A stretch of DNA of 64,000 nucleotides from Balanoglossus misakiensis. Its lineage: Eukaryota > Hemichordata. Within the stretch, counting starts at the first letter, position 1. Each line of letters begins with the position of its first letter. Made by a program: the position numbers and the translations under genes. The stretch is taken from positions 17,546,001-17,610,000 of the forward strand of contig CM082577.2 of assembly GCA_040954595.2 (NCBI GenBank), in the 5' to 3' direction. Below the pieces are notes generated by a model that made no database searches, had not been told where the DNA came from, and saw only the letters and a program-made list of their open reading frames with translations. Shown piece after piece: positions 22,352-34,208 of the stretch.

Positions 22352-25300
22352 ATGGCATTTATACGGATGCACTGTGTATGTAAACTGTATTGGAATTTAG
22401 TCAAACACAATGCCCAGATATCAAGTGTTTTAGTTTCAAACTGGACGACTAAACAGCTGACTTTATCAAGATCCAGCTCCATCAGTCATCATCCCTGTCA
22501 TGCACAGTTGTCGCAAGACTGTTTTCACAGTGTATCTTCGAGACTCAAACTTCACACTAGTGCTGCCAACTTTTCTGATGCCAAAGCGATCTTGCCTAGG
22601 AAGGTTGATTCCACAAGAACTTCAAAACAGTACAGGAATACAGGGGTGGGAGGGATGGATCTCCAGTTCTTAATCGACAAAAATGACAAGATTTCCAGTA
22701 GTGACAGTGACAGTAAGATGTGTGTTGATGGAGGAGATGATAGAGAGATACAGCTTGTGTATAAGAGAGAGAAGGCAGAGAGTGAGAGACAGGCTTACTT
22801 CAGTAGAAGATTTACAAAAAGGACTTTAGATGATGTACAGGAAGATGGAGTGGATACCCTTACAGCAGAAATTGGGTTCAACAGTTCAAAGGGCAAAGGT
22901 CAAAATGACAAAAGATCAGTGATTGACGATGGTGATGTGTTTGGTACTCTAACTGATGAATATAAAAACAGAAGGGTAAGTGATGAACTTTGAGATTTGT
23001 AGCCCATTGTATAACCCTTTTACCACCATGGTTTGTCTAAATCCATTGTTTTCTATGGTAAACTTAGCTCTGTACAGTCTGAAACATGGTGGGTGAAGAT
23101 GCAGCGTTGAGAGCAAAGGGAAATTAATAGGGATTGACATCATATTCTGTTTAGTGTAAAAAAGTAGCTGTTCAAATTCATTGGATGTGCTAATATACTG
23201 ATGAATTGCTGGGAAATGTACAAGACCTGTCCTCACAGTATTCATGCACCTAATGTATAAGAGTAAATTTACAACAAAAAACACCTAAGCAATGAAACAC
23301 CACCATATAAGACAAATGTCACAGATCAACTGACGTCAAATTACCAGTATACCGGTATAGCAATGCTTAGTCAAGGATACAGGTGACACAATGAAATAAC
23401 CTACTAGAAAGAAATATAGTTTTCAATCACAGTACAGACTGTGGCTGAAACCCTCACTTGTGGACACATAGCCACTGAAAACAAATCCACACGTCTACTC
23501 TTCCAGTATACAGACCTGAAGTTTCTCTCATAGACCTAACCCATGTGCATGTAATAAGAACCCAAGAACTTGAAAATCCTTCAGTGCCTTGTATACCAAT
23601 CAAACTGCAGTTGTCAGTCTTGGTTCAGGATAATCTTTCACACACAAAATAATTCCAGAAGGGGTTATCAATTAAAGTAAGTTGCAATGATCAATCATGC
23701 ACATTATTATCTGTTGGTCAACAGTACGAGGGAGATGAATTTCTTGTCCTTGAAGATGATGACAAGGAATTAATATTACCACGAGGGCGCCGTCACACCC
23801 CAATGTGGTATGGCAATCAAATGAAGAAACTGATCAAAGCAGGAAAGGTTAGTAATTCCTAGATTCAACTGCATAAGGGAAATTTCCATCCATAATGGTG
23901 TCTAGAAAAACCAAATGTGATGTGAATTTTACTTTTTGAAATATGTTCTACAGTAGCTTCCACATTGAAGACTCTTTTGTTACTTGTTCAAGCAGACCTG
24001 GTGTCTTTGATCAGTGCATTGTATGTGTTTGTTTTAAAAAGCCTGATTTTAAACTTTGTCATTATGTACTATTGTTAACTGATTATACCAACTTGTTTGT
24101 AAAATAATAGGGAAATCCCTATATGTGTCTCTGTTGGAGGACTGAATGTCAATGATGCAAGGTCAAATGTGGGTCAATAAGGTGACTTGTGTCTGAATTG
24201 AGACACTTGCAGTTGGCATATCTGTGGAGACTAGGGCCTAGTGTACATTTAGCTGTGGTCAGGGTTGTTACCGGAGGAGATTGGGTATAATGACAAAATA
24301 GTCAAGAGTTTCTCATTAATGAATATTTTGTCAATAACTGTTGTATGTTACATCACGTACCACTGGTACTTCGATAGAATCATTGTCAGAACCATTTCGC
24401 AGGCAAGCTGTGCCTGATTTAAATCCACAGTGATTTCCTTCAATGTTTTTAAAAATGAATTTTTCCATCCAGTGGGGACAATGCCAATATTATGACTTGT
24501 CCAAGTACCGCTTGTTTCATATTTCCACAGTTAAAAGAAGCCATTGACATTCTAGAAGTTAGAATGCTACAAGAAGACCGAGCCTTCCCAACAGAATATA
24601 ACTATAATGTGTTGATTGGTGGCTGTGGTAGGGCTGGCTACACCAAGCAAGCATTTAAACTCTATAATGATGTAAGTTATGATATGTATAAAGAAGCGTT
24701 CTTTTATATATATACATAAGATCTCACTACACTTGTTTATGACTCTTAGTGACTTCCCAGAGATACTACATATAACAACCTTCAAAGCAGAAAATTAGAT
24801 CAATGTCACTGGTTTCAAAAATTTCACACACAATATGAGATTGTTCTGGGATTTGCAGAAGCATAGATTTCAGAGAGGATTGATTCTCAATCTGATGATT
24901 TCCTTGCTATAAAATAAAGTACTGTGACATAGCACTTGTATGCATTTTGTCATACATACTACCATTTACATTGTTGATGCTTGGAAAGAAAAAAATATAT
25001 ATTTCATGGTGATGTGCAAATGAGACATTATCCTTATTTGAAAGCGTGTTAAGATTGAAAATTATAGCAAATTTAGAATTCAAGCAATACTGCTAAATGT
25101 TTTAGTTATGCATGACGTGTATCAATTGTTTTCTGCTGTCAGCTTCAGTTCCAATCTTGTAAACTAGTCACACCATTATTATATAAATGTTCATCACTTT
25201 CATGAGTAACAAATGGGAATAATAGGAAACTTTTTATTTTGTCAAATCTGAGGGGACATTTGTATTAACATGAGAACTCAATGACCGCTGTGCATGATCT

Positions 25301-28300
25301 GTGTGGTACAGATGTTCTTTTCATCTGTTGCAGTACTTTCACTCACTCCACTTCTAAATTACTGCCGCAACAGGTCATGCACAGCTCTCTGTACATGTAC
25401 TTGTGCAAGACAATCAGCTCCACAATCAACACAAATGCCTGTGATCCCATCTGCAGATGAAAAGAAGAGGACTAACCCCATCAGATGTCACCTATACAGC
25501 TTTAATCAATGCCTGTGCACAATCTCCATGGCCAAAAACAGATGGTCTATCCAGACTGAAGAAACTGCGAGCATTACTGGATGCCAAATCAACACAGTTG
25601 AATGCAATCAGCTACCGTTGCTTGATCAAGGCATACGCTAGATGTGGTGATGTTCTGGCAGCATTCTATACATTTGATGAGATGATTTCAGCCGGGTACA
25701 GACCAGTGGTTGATAACTTTAATGTTTTGTTGATGGCTTGTATTGAAGAGAAGGAGTGTGGATTCAGAATGGCGTTACAAGTAAGTGTGTTGTAGCATCG
25801 TTACTGACATTATCGAGATGTACCTGTAGTTTGAAAGCAAACCTTTTGCCTGGCAGCATGGGCTCTCTTGATTGTGATGTCCATGGTCATCGTGTCATCA
25901 CCCCCCCCCCCCCCCAAGTGTTACTTTGTAGTGTTGAAATGTAGGAAGTTGAGTGAAACGAAATTTGGTGATTTGTGGGCAGAATGTTCTGGCATAGTAT
26001 GCATCCTACGATGAATTAAGAACTGTTTTGTTTCTGCAGGTCTGGCATCAGATTCTCCTGCATGGAAACAAACCAACCACACAGACTTACAATCTTCTAT
26101 TGAGAGCAGTGAGAGACTGTGGCATAGGAGATGTAGAAACTGCCAATCAGCTTCTAATCCACAGCCAAAAGAAAAAGGATAAAGTCAAACAAATTTCTCT
26201 GGGAAAGTCTATAAAAGGAACTGTTGATGAAAGATTTGATGGAACAGAAGGCAAAGCAAATCAAAGGAAAGAGATTTTCACATTAGAACCTGTTAGTGAA
26301 AGTGCAATTGCTGAAGAAGATAGACTGAATCAAAACAAAGAAGTCCAGTGGTGGCAACAAAGCAACAATACAAACATGGTTTCCATGGATACAAGGGATG
26401 TGGCACTAAAAGGACACAGCTCTGAAGAGTTACTGGGTATCAGTGTTCCAGAAGGATTACCAAATTTACTGGATGTCTCTCCAGCAGTTCGGAACGTGAC
26501 TAGTCTGAGTGGATGTAACAGCCAAGAGAGCAGACTTGCATTGATTGGTGGTGTTAATGGAGTCCTAGAAAAGATGAAGGAACACAATGCTAAACCTGAC
26601 ATCAAAACATCTACTTTGTTTCTTGACAACATTCCCATGACAACCAAAGCTGAAAAAGAGCTGATTGCTGCCATGGAGACAGAGGGTATACAACTAGATG
26701 TTGATTTCTGCAATGGTGTTATCAGAAGACGCACAAAGCGTAATGATCTGCAAGGTGCAAAAGTAAGTTTCAGCCATCCAGTGGTCATTGCAAACCTCAT
26801 TTGTGGCAGATATCAATTTTGATATGTAATGGAATAGGAGATCCTCTGAAAATTGATAAAAATTAAGATCACATCCCAGTAGATGGAAGAGTTGTTTCCA
26901 GCTGCTTGTGCCATTGTGTCGCATACAGCATGTATATACATGTAAGTGGGCATAACCCGCCTGATGGAAAAATCCTATGCCCAAATTTTAGGTCTAAAAT
27001 GCCATTTTTGAGGTTTAATCTCTCATATACAAACCACTCTTTTATGTGCTAATAGTACTTTTTACAATTACCCTTTGAAGGCTGTTCTTCGACTAATCAA
27101 TAAAAATGGACTCCATCCAAATCTGAGGACTTTTGTCAATTTAGCTTGTGCTTGCTTCAGACAAGAAGATGGAATTCAACTACTTGCAGATGTCAAGGTG
27201 AGGTAAAACTGTATTGTAAAGAAACAGTACTGTAACTTTGATTTTATTCAGTGTTTTTGTCTCAAGTGGCATCAATCAGGCCTTGTCGTACTCTCCACTG
27301 CATGTTGAAGTTCTATCAGTTCCCCCCCCCCCCCCACCCCCATCTCTCTCTCTCTGCATCATTTCGAGTTTACATGTACAGGCCAGTGTCTTTTAGTTTT
27401 AGGGAAACAATGGAAACTCATTTACATAACAATAACCCAAAGTCAGGTTCAATAGCACTCTATAGGTCATCTAATGTCCCCGAAAACTCATGCTTAAACA
27501 GTCATTAGTTGATCTATAGAGTGCTATTAAACCTGACTATTTTTGTTGAAGATCAGCACAGCTACAGTAATATTTGATAACAATAACCTCTCACATTATA
27601 TATCACTAGTATTCAAGAAATTAGCATTGTGCAGGATCAGAATTTCTTTGAGATAACACTATATACAAAGTTTGTAAACTTTGCCATTGGTCCTGCAGAA
27701 AGCTGAACTGTTAAAGCCTCAGTATTTCTCGTAGGGGCAAAATTTTGTTTGAAATGGCATCTATAATTTCTAAAAGTAGATGATAATTGATACTGAATCG
27801 AACAGTCATCATCCCCAGCTCTGCTCATAAACTCATACAATTTACAATATAACGAGTGAAGAATGACTTTCTGTCCGGACAGAAAGTCAGGCTTTGTTGA
27901 CACACGTGACTAGTGCGCATGCGCACTCAAATGTGAATCTATGCGGAAGAGGTTTGGTCGCCCAAATCAAGCGACTCAGCGAAGAAATGCGCACTAATTC
28001 GGCGAAATTTTGGGAAGATAACTTTATGGGAAAATCAGTCGATGGAACCAGATCAAATCCGAAAATGGTCTGACCATCAAATGTCAAAGTGGCACGTTTG
28101 CTGATCGACATGTACAACATTTCTGTTGTAAACAAACCCGCGCATCATTTCAAGTGTTACGGGCAATATTTACAGCTTGCACGTAGCTACAGTTGCCCAA
28201 ACCTTTCTTCTATCTTCATTATGTAGTATTCCATGATGAATGTACGGGAAAAACGGGCATTTTTCGATGATGAAAAATGGATACACACGAGAAATACTGG

Positions 28301-29506
28301 GGCTTTAAAATCATGTGAACATTTGTGGTATTTTCAGACAGCTGGTCTGAGTGCAAACCTGCCTCTCTATAGTGCATTGATCGGGGCAGCAAAAAGGAAG
28401 CAAGACTATGGATACCTGATAGAGATTATGAAAATGATGAAAGCTGATGGAGTGAAGCCAAATGAGATCATTCTGAATCAATTAGAACTTGCTGCTGCCT
28501 TCACTTCAAATATTGCCAAGGTGAGGTCATGTTAGATTTCTGAGGTAAATTCACAAATGGTCATACGCAAAAACGAGGCCAGGAAGTCAAAGAGTGAAAA
28601 CTTTATCATGTTGTGTATCGTCGCTATAGTTGGGACCGACGGTTGACAGCTGTTAGGCTATCATACCCATCCATCTTCTCATGATCAGAATTGAACAACA
28701 GAACAACATGTATCTACCCTGAGTTGACAAAAAACTATTATAGGTTTTCTAATTTAAGTATATTAATTTCTCAAGCTGCTGTTATTGTTGTAGACATCTA
28801 TGAGCCTGGACTTGATTTGCTTGGTTTGGTCACATGCCATACCAACACTGGGTTTCAAAAGATTGAGAAGATCGAGAAATTTTTTCACAAAGTTGGTAGA
28901 TAAGACGCTTGATCAAATGGACTTTTGCACGAAACAGTCAGACTGTCCCCTAAAAATGAAATGAGCGATGTTCAACTGAAATGGAGAACAAGTTGATAGT
29001 GTTTGCAGGTTTGGACCAAACTCCAAAGGCTCCTCCTTGAGCACCGATAATCCTTGGCCTCTCTTTCAATACAAATTTTGCCATACTTCAGTCAAGGAGT
29101 ACCAGTCTTTCATGAAAATATTCAGTCACTTGCTTGCTATGTGAATTGGTGCCGTAGGTCTGGCTTTGAAATATTCCACTAGAAAGGTATGCCATTCCTG
29201 GGTAACACAATGCTATAGTATAAGTATGTTTTATTCTGTATGCTCTCTATATTTAATTTGACGTATGTACATGTACATATATAACAAAAGTGACCAAAAA
29301 TTCCAGATAAAATGTTGAGATTGTCTTTATCTTCTCTTTGACAGGGATTCAACAAGAAACTAAATCCTAGATTAGCCAAGATACAAGGTTTCCGTGGTTA
29401 CTACACAGTGTGGTTGAAAGAGATGAAGGTTGATGTGGGGGAGCACCCTTGGACAAAGTTTACATCTCACAGCAACAAACTAGAAGATTATGAGATGGCC
29501 TGCTGA
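22352..29506 (+). CDS. PTCD1: PTCD1, mitochondrial pentatricopeptide repeat protein
   Basis: Eight coding exons join in phase 0 throughout: 22352-22975, 23725-23847, 24531-24671, 25457-25780, 26040-26762, 27081-27197, 28338-28520 and 29345-29506. They give 798 residues; the human protein has about 700. The N-terminus is basic, lacks acidic residues for about 60 positions and reads as a mitochondrial presequence. Family-specific blocks are [36 protein letters not shown] (PPR), [34 protein letters not shown] and [21 protein letters not shown] helix pairs bind RNA base by base. PTCD1 is known to act in mitochondrial leucine-tRNA handling and 16S rRNA/ribosome maturation. Exon 5 holds a long, charged, probably disordered linker between PPR blocks. 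The start at 22,352 opens the exon after an acceptor at 22,174. Confidence 0.95.
23012..23095. mobile_element. Decayed CCCTTTCA-family MITE
   Basis: TAACCCTTTTACCACCATGG followed by CCATTGTTTTCTATGG matches the core of the 10,015-10,099 element. The right end has decayed and no TTAA remains there. Confidence 0.4.
27441..27538. repeat. Foldback with 36-base arms (PTCD1 intron)
   Basis: AGTCAGGTTCAATAGCACTC at the left pairs with GAGTGCTATTAAACCTGACT at the right. The arms extend to CTAATG/CATTAG with about three mismatches, around a 26-base loop. Probably a small MITE; no target duplication is evident. Confidence 0.65.
27897..28290. other. CpG-rich block inside a PTCD1 intron
   Basis: CpG dinucleotides are frequent here while flanking intron sequence is depleted. 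The block contains the 14-base palindrome GTGCGCATGCGCAC (27,913-27,926), a canonical NRF-1 type site, and CACGTG E-box sequence nearby. Two - strand open frames (28,135-27,887 and 27,903-27,637) cross it but match nothing I know. It may be an internal promoter or a repeat insertion. Confidence 0.4.
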
Positions 29507-30110
29507 ATCATTAGTTTCAACAGAAGATGTCTGTCTGTCCCTCCAGAGGGCGCTGTTTTATGACCTTTGGCTTTTCTGGATCTATTTCATTCAAACTTGG
29601 TGCAAGGACAATGTACCAAACATATTTTCAATTTCATCTGGTTTTCCAAAAAAAATTCTAACCACATCTCTAAACAGGGATGTCTTCCCAAACATAAGAC
29701 TCACTCACAAGATAGAGTGTTATCATGTTTATTTGAAAAAATCTACTGTCTTCAAAGGAAAACACTGCCACAGTGCCTAAAGGTCTGAATTTTATGCATC
29801 TATCCATTTCAATTAAGCATGTTATTGTTAACTGAATCATCTCGTAATATAAACAGCATTTACTTGAATGGAATTAATTTTGTAGAAATTCAACATCAAA
29901 TTTTACTGTGACTTCATATTCACAATATCTCAGTAACGCATGGGTGATAGTAAAGACAATGAGATTTTCCATTGCAATCTTGATTTTGGTGGAAAATTAA
30001 TGTAAAATCTGTTTATACTTTTTTTCTTGTGAAAAATAGTAATTTTCCTGTGTATGCACTGAACCTTGTGGAATATTTGAATAAATATTTATAATTTAAT
30101 CATGCTTGAT
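29507..30110 (+). other. PTCD1: PTCD1 3' untranslated region
   Basis: Follows the TGA at 29,504-29,506 and contains AATAAA at about 30,080-30,085, the best candidate poly(A) signal. No other content recognised. Confidence 0.55.
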
Positions 30111-30290
30111 AGGTGTGCCAAAAAAATGTACACAAGAAGCCAGAATTCATTTTCTTGTTGCAGGATTTTTTCTTTTTTTCCATTTGACATCTTTTTTAGC
30201 TCTGCTGTCAGCGATGCAGAGTTTATCAGATAGGGTGATTATCCATCCTCATCCAGCATCCAGTGGCAGTGTCTGTCAACACATCTTCTC

Positions 30291-30410
30291 TGAAACCATT
30301 GGTAAGATTGCTTTGAAATTTGCTTTGCATGTTCCTGGGGTGACCTGAGTAAAGTTTGTTTTTGGGCAATTTTTGCCGTTTTTGGTAAAAAACAATCTTT
30401 ATTACATATG
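30291..30410. repeat. Interspersed repeat, copy A
   Basis: Contains CTTTGAAATTTGCTTTGCAT, GTTCCTGGGGTGACCTGAGT and GCAATTTTTGCCGTTTTTGG in this order. The first two motifs recur at 31,264-31,310 and the third at 31,213, so both places derive from one repeat family. Confidence 0.6.
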
Positions 30411-31129
30411 TATTACAGATTACCTATCTGACAGCAGCTGATGATGCTATGACTTCTAAACATTTAATCTGTGGAATAAAAATGGGGGATCAACCAGCAG
30501 GATTTTTGGGAAAAGCGCCCTCTATCTAGCACCTCTTTCAGCTTTTGCCAGTATTCGTAGAAAACGGCTTCATATACAAGTATTTTTTTTTTTTTGGGGG
30601 GGGGGGGTCATATTTTTTCACCATTATAGAATGTAAACTTACTGAATATTTTGTTTTTAGCAATTTTGAGAATTTATCTTGTTCAGTATGATAAACGCAT
30701 ATCAGTAAAACTTAAATTAAACACAGAAACATCCACTTTAATATAATTGGTTTACCACTGCAAGACTTAAAATATTTTAAAACTTGGTAGATACCTTGTT
30801 TGAAATATATCAAATCAATTTAAGGCAAAAAAATAAGGGGGTCACCACGCAAATTGTTGAGAAACAGCAAGTTAATATTAGATTTCGGGCGTTTTCAACA
30901 GCCCAGGATAGGCTGCAAAAGGGTTTGGTTGCTATAGCAACCAACAGTATTGCAAACACGCCAAAATGTCAGTCCCAAATTTAATAATCACATTGTATGT
31001 ACTAAAATAACCCCACAGCACTACACTACAACTTTGTTTGAAAAACACTGGAACTATAATTTGACTTTTTACACTCTGCGTAGAAACCTGTGCAAACAAC
31101 TAAAATGATTGAGGCACGATATTCCTTAA

Positions 31130-31200
31130 CCCTTTCAAGCCTGGCTTTCTGGGAACGTATCCGAATTTCTCCTATATATAGGATATCCGGCCAGAAAGGG
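31130..31200. mobile_element. Short TTAA-flanked MITE (CCCTTTC family, second subfamily)
   Basis: A 71-bp unit starts CCCTTTCAAGCCTGG and ends CCAGAAAGGG between TTAA tetranucleotides. Its core (TCTCCTATATATAGGATATCC) differs from the other copies, with a second palindrome inside. Confidence 0.6.
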
Positions 31201-31204
31201 TTAA

Positions 31205-31380
31205 ACTTTGGGGCAATTTTTGCCGTTTTTGGTAAAAACATCTTATTTCCTGGAGCTGATGGTCAGATTACTTTGAAATTTGGTATGCAGGTTCCTCGGG
31301 GTGACAAAAGTAAATTTTTTTCAAACTCTGGTGAAATTTGCATATTTGTAGTTTTGGGACAAAGTTTGCGTGTTTTATAA
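31205..31380. repeat. Interspersed repeat, copy B
   Basis: Shares GCAATTTTTGCCGTTTTTGG, ACTTTGAAATTTGGTATGCA and GTTCCTCGGGGTGAC with 30,291-30,410. It directly abuts the TTAA-flanked MITE. Confidence 0.6.
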
Positions 31381-31823
31381 ATGAATGAAATGCTGGAAAC
31401 TAAGAACATTTTTATAAAAGAACTTTAATAAAAAAAATTCAAAAAATGAACACCATTCACACCTTAACAAATCATAGAATAGCAGTTCTCTGTACCCAGT
31501 CAATAAAAGTATTAGTAAACAATGACCTTTAATGTATTTGTTTGGCAAAATGAGATACGGTATAAAACATGGGTATCCAGGAATAAAGCTTCACATTTCG
31601 GTGGAATGATCACCCAGAAACAGTTAATGGATAAATGTGTAAAGTCGACTCACAGAAACTGTAATTTCCATGAGTCAATCAAAGGAAGAGTCGTTTTACG
31701 TACAAACTGACACAGTACATATCATGTTACGTAAATTATAAAAAGAAAATTACAAAAAAATACATTTGCAGGCACAGGGAGCATAATATCACAAAATGCA
31801 AATTAAATGTGTTCATTTATTGT

Positions 31824-31893
31824 GGGCCATCCCAAGCAGAAAGGGTCATAAGCATAGCGCTCCCATAAGACCCATTTCTGCTTGGGAAGGCCC
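31824..31893. repeat. 70-bp hairpin
   Basis: GGGCCATCCCAAGCAGAAA at the left pairs with TTTCTGCTTGGGAAGGCCC at the right, arms of about 24 bases and a 20-base loop. It resembles a small foldback element and is not in a gene. Confidence 0.65.
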
Positions 31894-32117
31894 ATGTGTG
31901 TTTCACTCTGGCATTAAAAAAATGTGTCCAGCACATGCCAAAATTTAACTCGGGCTACTGAAGAATCATGCTCATGATTAAATTAGTGAATATTCTTCCC
32001 ACGACCAGCATAGGGACTCACACAATATCAGTATTAGTAGTGTTCTCATAATTGTAATTGGCAAAAACTGAATTATATTATCAGTAAACATGATCATGAA
32101 TGTATTTGTCAAACCCA

Positions 32118-32640
32118 TTATTTATTTTTTTATTCTTTATTTCAGGCCATATGCCCATACTGTAAAAAAAACATACAAAAAAACAGAAACAACTCCATAA
32201 AAAGAGACACAAAGGAAAAAAAAATCCAATAAACTTAATAAAGAACAACCCTGCAATGCCCCCAGAATGTGGATAGAAAGTAGCAGTCTGTCTGTACACA
32301 GCTGCGGATAACCGGGTTACCGCTCTTCTGTAAGCGTTGACAAAAGGAAAAAAAACAGTTTTCGATGTAGCGAGGTGAAGTTCAAAATATTCCTACTTAC
32401 AAAGTTATGACTTATGCTTACATCGCGTTTCAGATTAAAAATTAATCTCAAGGCATTGTTATACGCAACTTTTAAAGTAGACATTTGTTTGACACTGTAG
32501 TTACACCACACGTTAAGACAATAAACACTATATAAAAAACTTTTAAAAAGAGTGCACTTCACCTTATGTGAGCAGTGGCCAAAATTACGCAAAATAAAAT
32601 TAGCTCAGCATCATCCATACCCGAAGAGGACATAATACAG
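32118..32640 (-). mobile_element. LINE (CR1/jockey-type) 3' end, 5'-truncated
   Basis: On the - strand, codons at 32,592-32,317 read FGHCSHKVKCTLFKSFLYSV..WCNYSV, then LKVAYNNALRLIFNL and FVSRN. This is the conserved region after the reverse transcriptase domain of many non-LTR retrotransposons. It is followed by a stop, a 3' UTR and a tail of AATAAAGAATAAAAAAATAA type at about 32,118-32,145. The rest of the element is missing, as expected for incomplete target-primed reverse transcription. The exact clade cannot be fixed from this short piece. Confidence 0.75.
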
Positions 32641-34208
32641 CCAAGATACTGGTAGGGTCTATGTTTGTACATACATACTTAAGAGGTTTACCATACAAAT
32701 GTACAATCTATAAACTTCCATCATGGTCAAGTTCAGTTTGTTGCAAACATCGATCAAATTCTTTCCATCACTGGTTCATCCTGATTGATGTGTTGGGCGT
32801 CGTTGGACCAATACAAACAAACATGGATTGTAAACATATATTGTTGAATGCATTATTGGCTGAAAATACTATATGGGTTAGTGAACAAACATGTGCATTT
32901 CATACATTATTGAATACATTATTGGTTGAAAGTAGCAAGTAAAATGAGGTAGGGTACAATACCAGTATAGGCATGTACAGAAGTTCATATCAGCCTAAAC
33001 TCTAAAACAGAAAGAAAACTTGCCAAATAACAAAAACTGTACACCAAGTTCATAAACTTCACTATCATTATAGGGTACATGGTTTTGAAATTACAATTAA
33101 ATAAATTGTGTAAATGGGACACTGCTCTTCGTAAAGGCAGTCTGTGAAAGGCATAGCCACGTACCTATACACAAATATATTTTTCAGGTACTGGTACATT
33201 CATGGTAATTTTGCTATTCAAATATTTTCAATTTTGGATTTTTCTGCTAAATACATGATATCAATTAATAAATGAACTTTAAAAAAAATACTCTACAACA
33301 TCGTACATGTACTTATTAGGGTAAAATCATTAAAATGTTTTTCACAGTAGATTTTGATCTGATGTGTGACAAATTAAAACAATGTTTGACCCTCCTACCA
33401 CCAACAACAGGTGGTTCAGCCCTATTGTTGTGTCAAGGGTACTTGGACCTACTTGGACCTATCTAAAGGAAAACAGGCAGAGAAGTTTATTGAGAATACA
33501 ATGTCACCATCTTTTGTGACAATTTATTAGATTTTATTTTTCATTATCTATGTGTATTTTCACACTTCAAGCGCAGACAGTATGTATGTTGAGTTATAGC
33601 ATCTGTTGCTTCAACATATTTCCATTTGTAGAACAACATCAACAACTCACCATGTCAAACAAATAATAGTCTCGCAATTTACAAAATGTGCCTGAGTTTT
33701 CTCAGATTTGCATGATACAAAAATAAAGTAGTACAGACTATACACTGCTCACTGATAAGTAATTTCTAATGCAGTCAATCATAACATTGTTGGTTTCCAT
33801 TTTTAACATGCTTGTATTACAGTTAATATAATGAGTTTTACTACCGTAAAAACGGTACATCTGATCATATCTGTGTCTTTAAATCATAGTAAGCTCAGAT
33901 GAAAGATTGAACTTCAGAATGCACTTACTGCATATTCATATACCTTGCACAGCACATAAAATAACAAATTTTACTTGAAGACAACATATAATTTCATGAC
34001 ATGGTTTCTGAGATAATGCTTCGATCATCATTGTTTTTATCATCTAGCACATTAATGTTGCTTCTGACGAAAAACACTACATGTAAATTGATTGTTTATC
34101 TTACATAAAAGTTCAGGTAAATTCATCCTTGGTGTGTACCTCAGAATAAAAAGCTGTATATGAGAGACTTCATATGAGGCACCTGTGGTTGACCAACAAC
34201 ACATCACC

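Larger units (their letters stand above)
30111..34208. other. Intergenic region and TRAF7 3' UTR
   Basis: PTCD1 and TRAF7 converge here. The stretch contains related GGCAATTTTTGCCGTTTTTGG repeats, a TTAA-flanked MITE, a 70-bp hairpin, a LINE 3' end and AT-rich DNA. The 3' end of TRAF7 lies somewhere between about 33.2 and 34.2 kb; several AATAAA candidates exist on the - strand (for example at about 33,487 and 33,522) and I cannot choose among them. Confidence 0.45.

Noticed and set aside
27637-28135. Two - strand frames of 82-88 codons in a PTCD1 intron
   Set aside because: No recognised domain, no splice partners, and they cross a CpG-rich block that may be repeat-derived.
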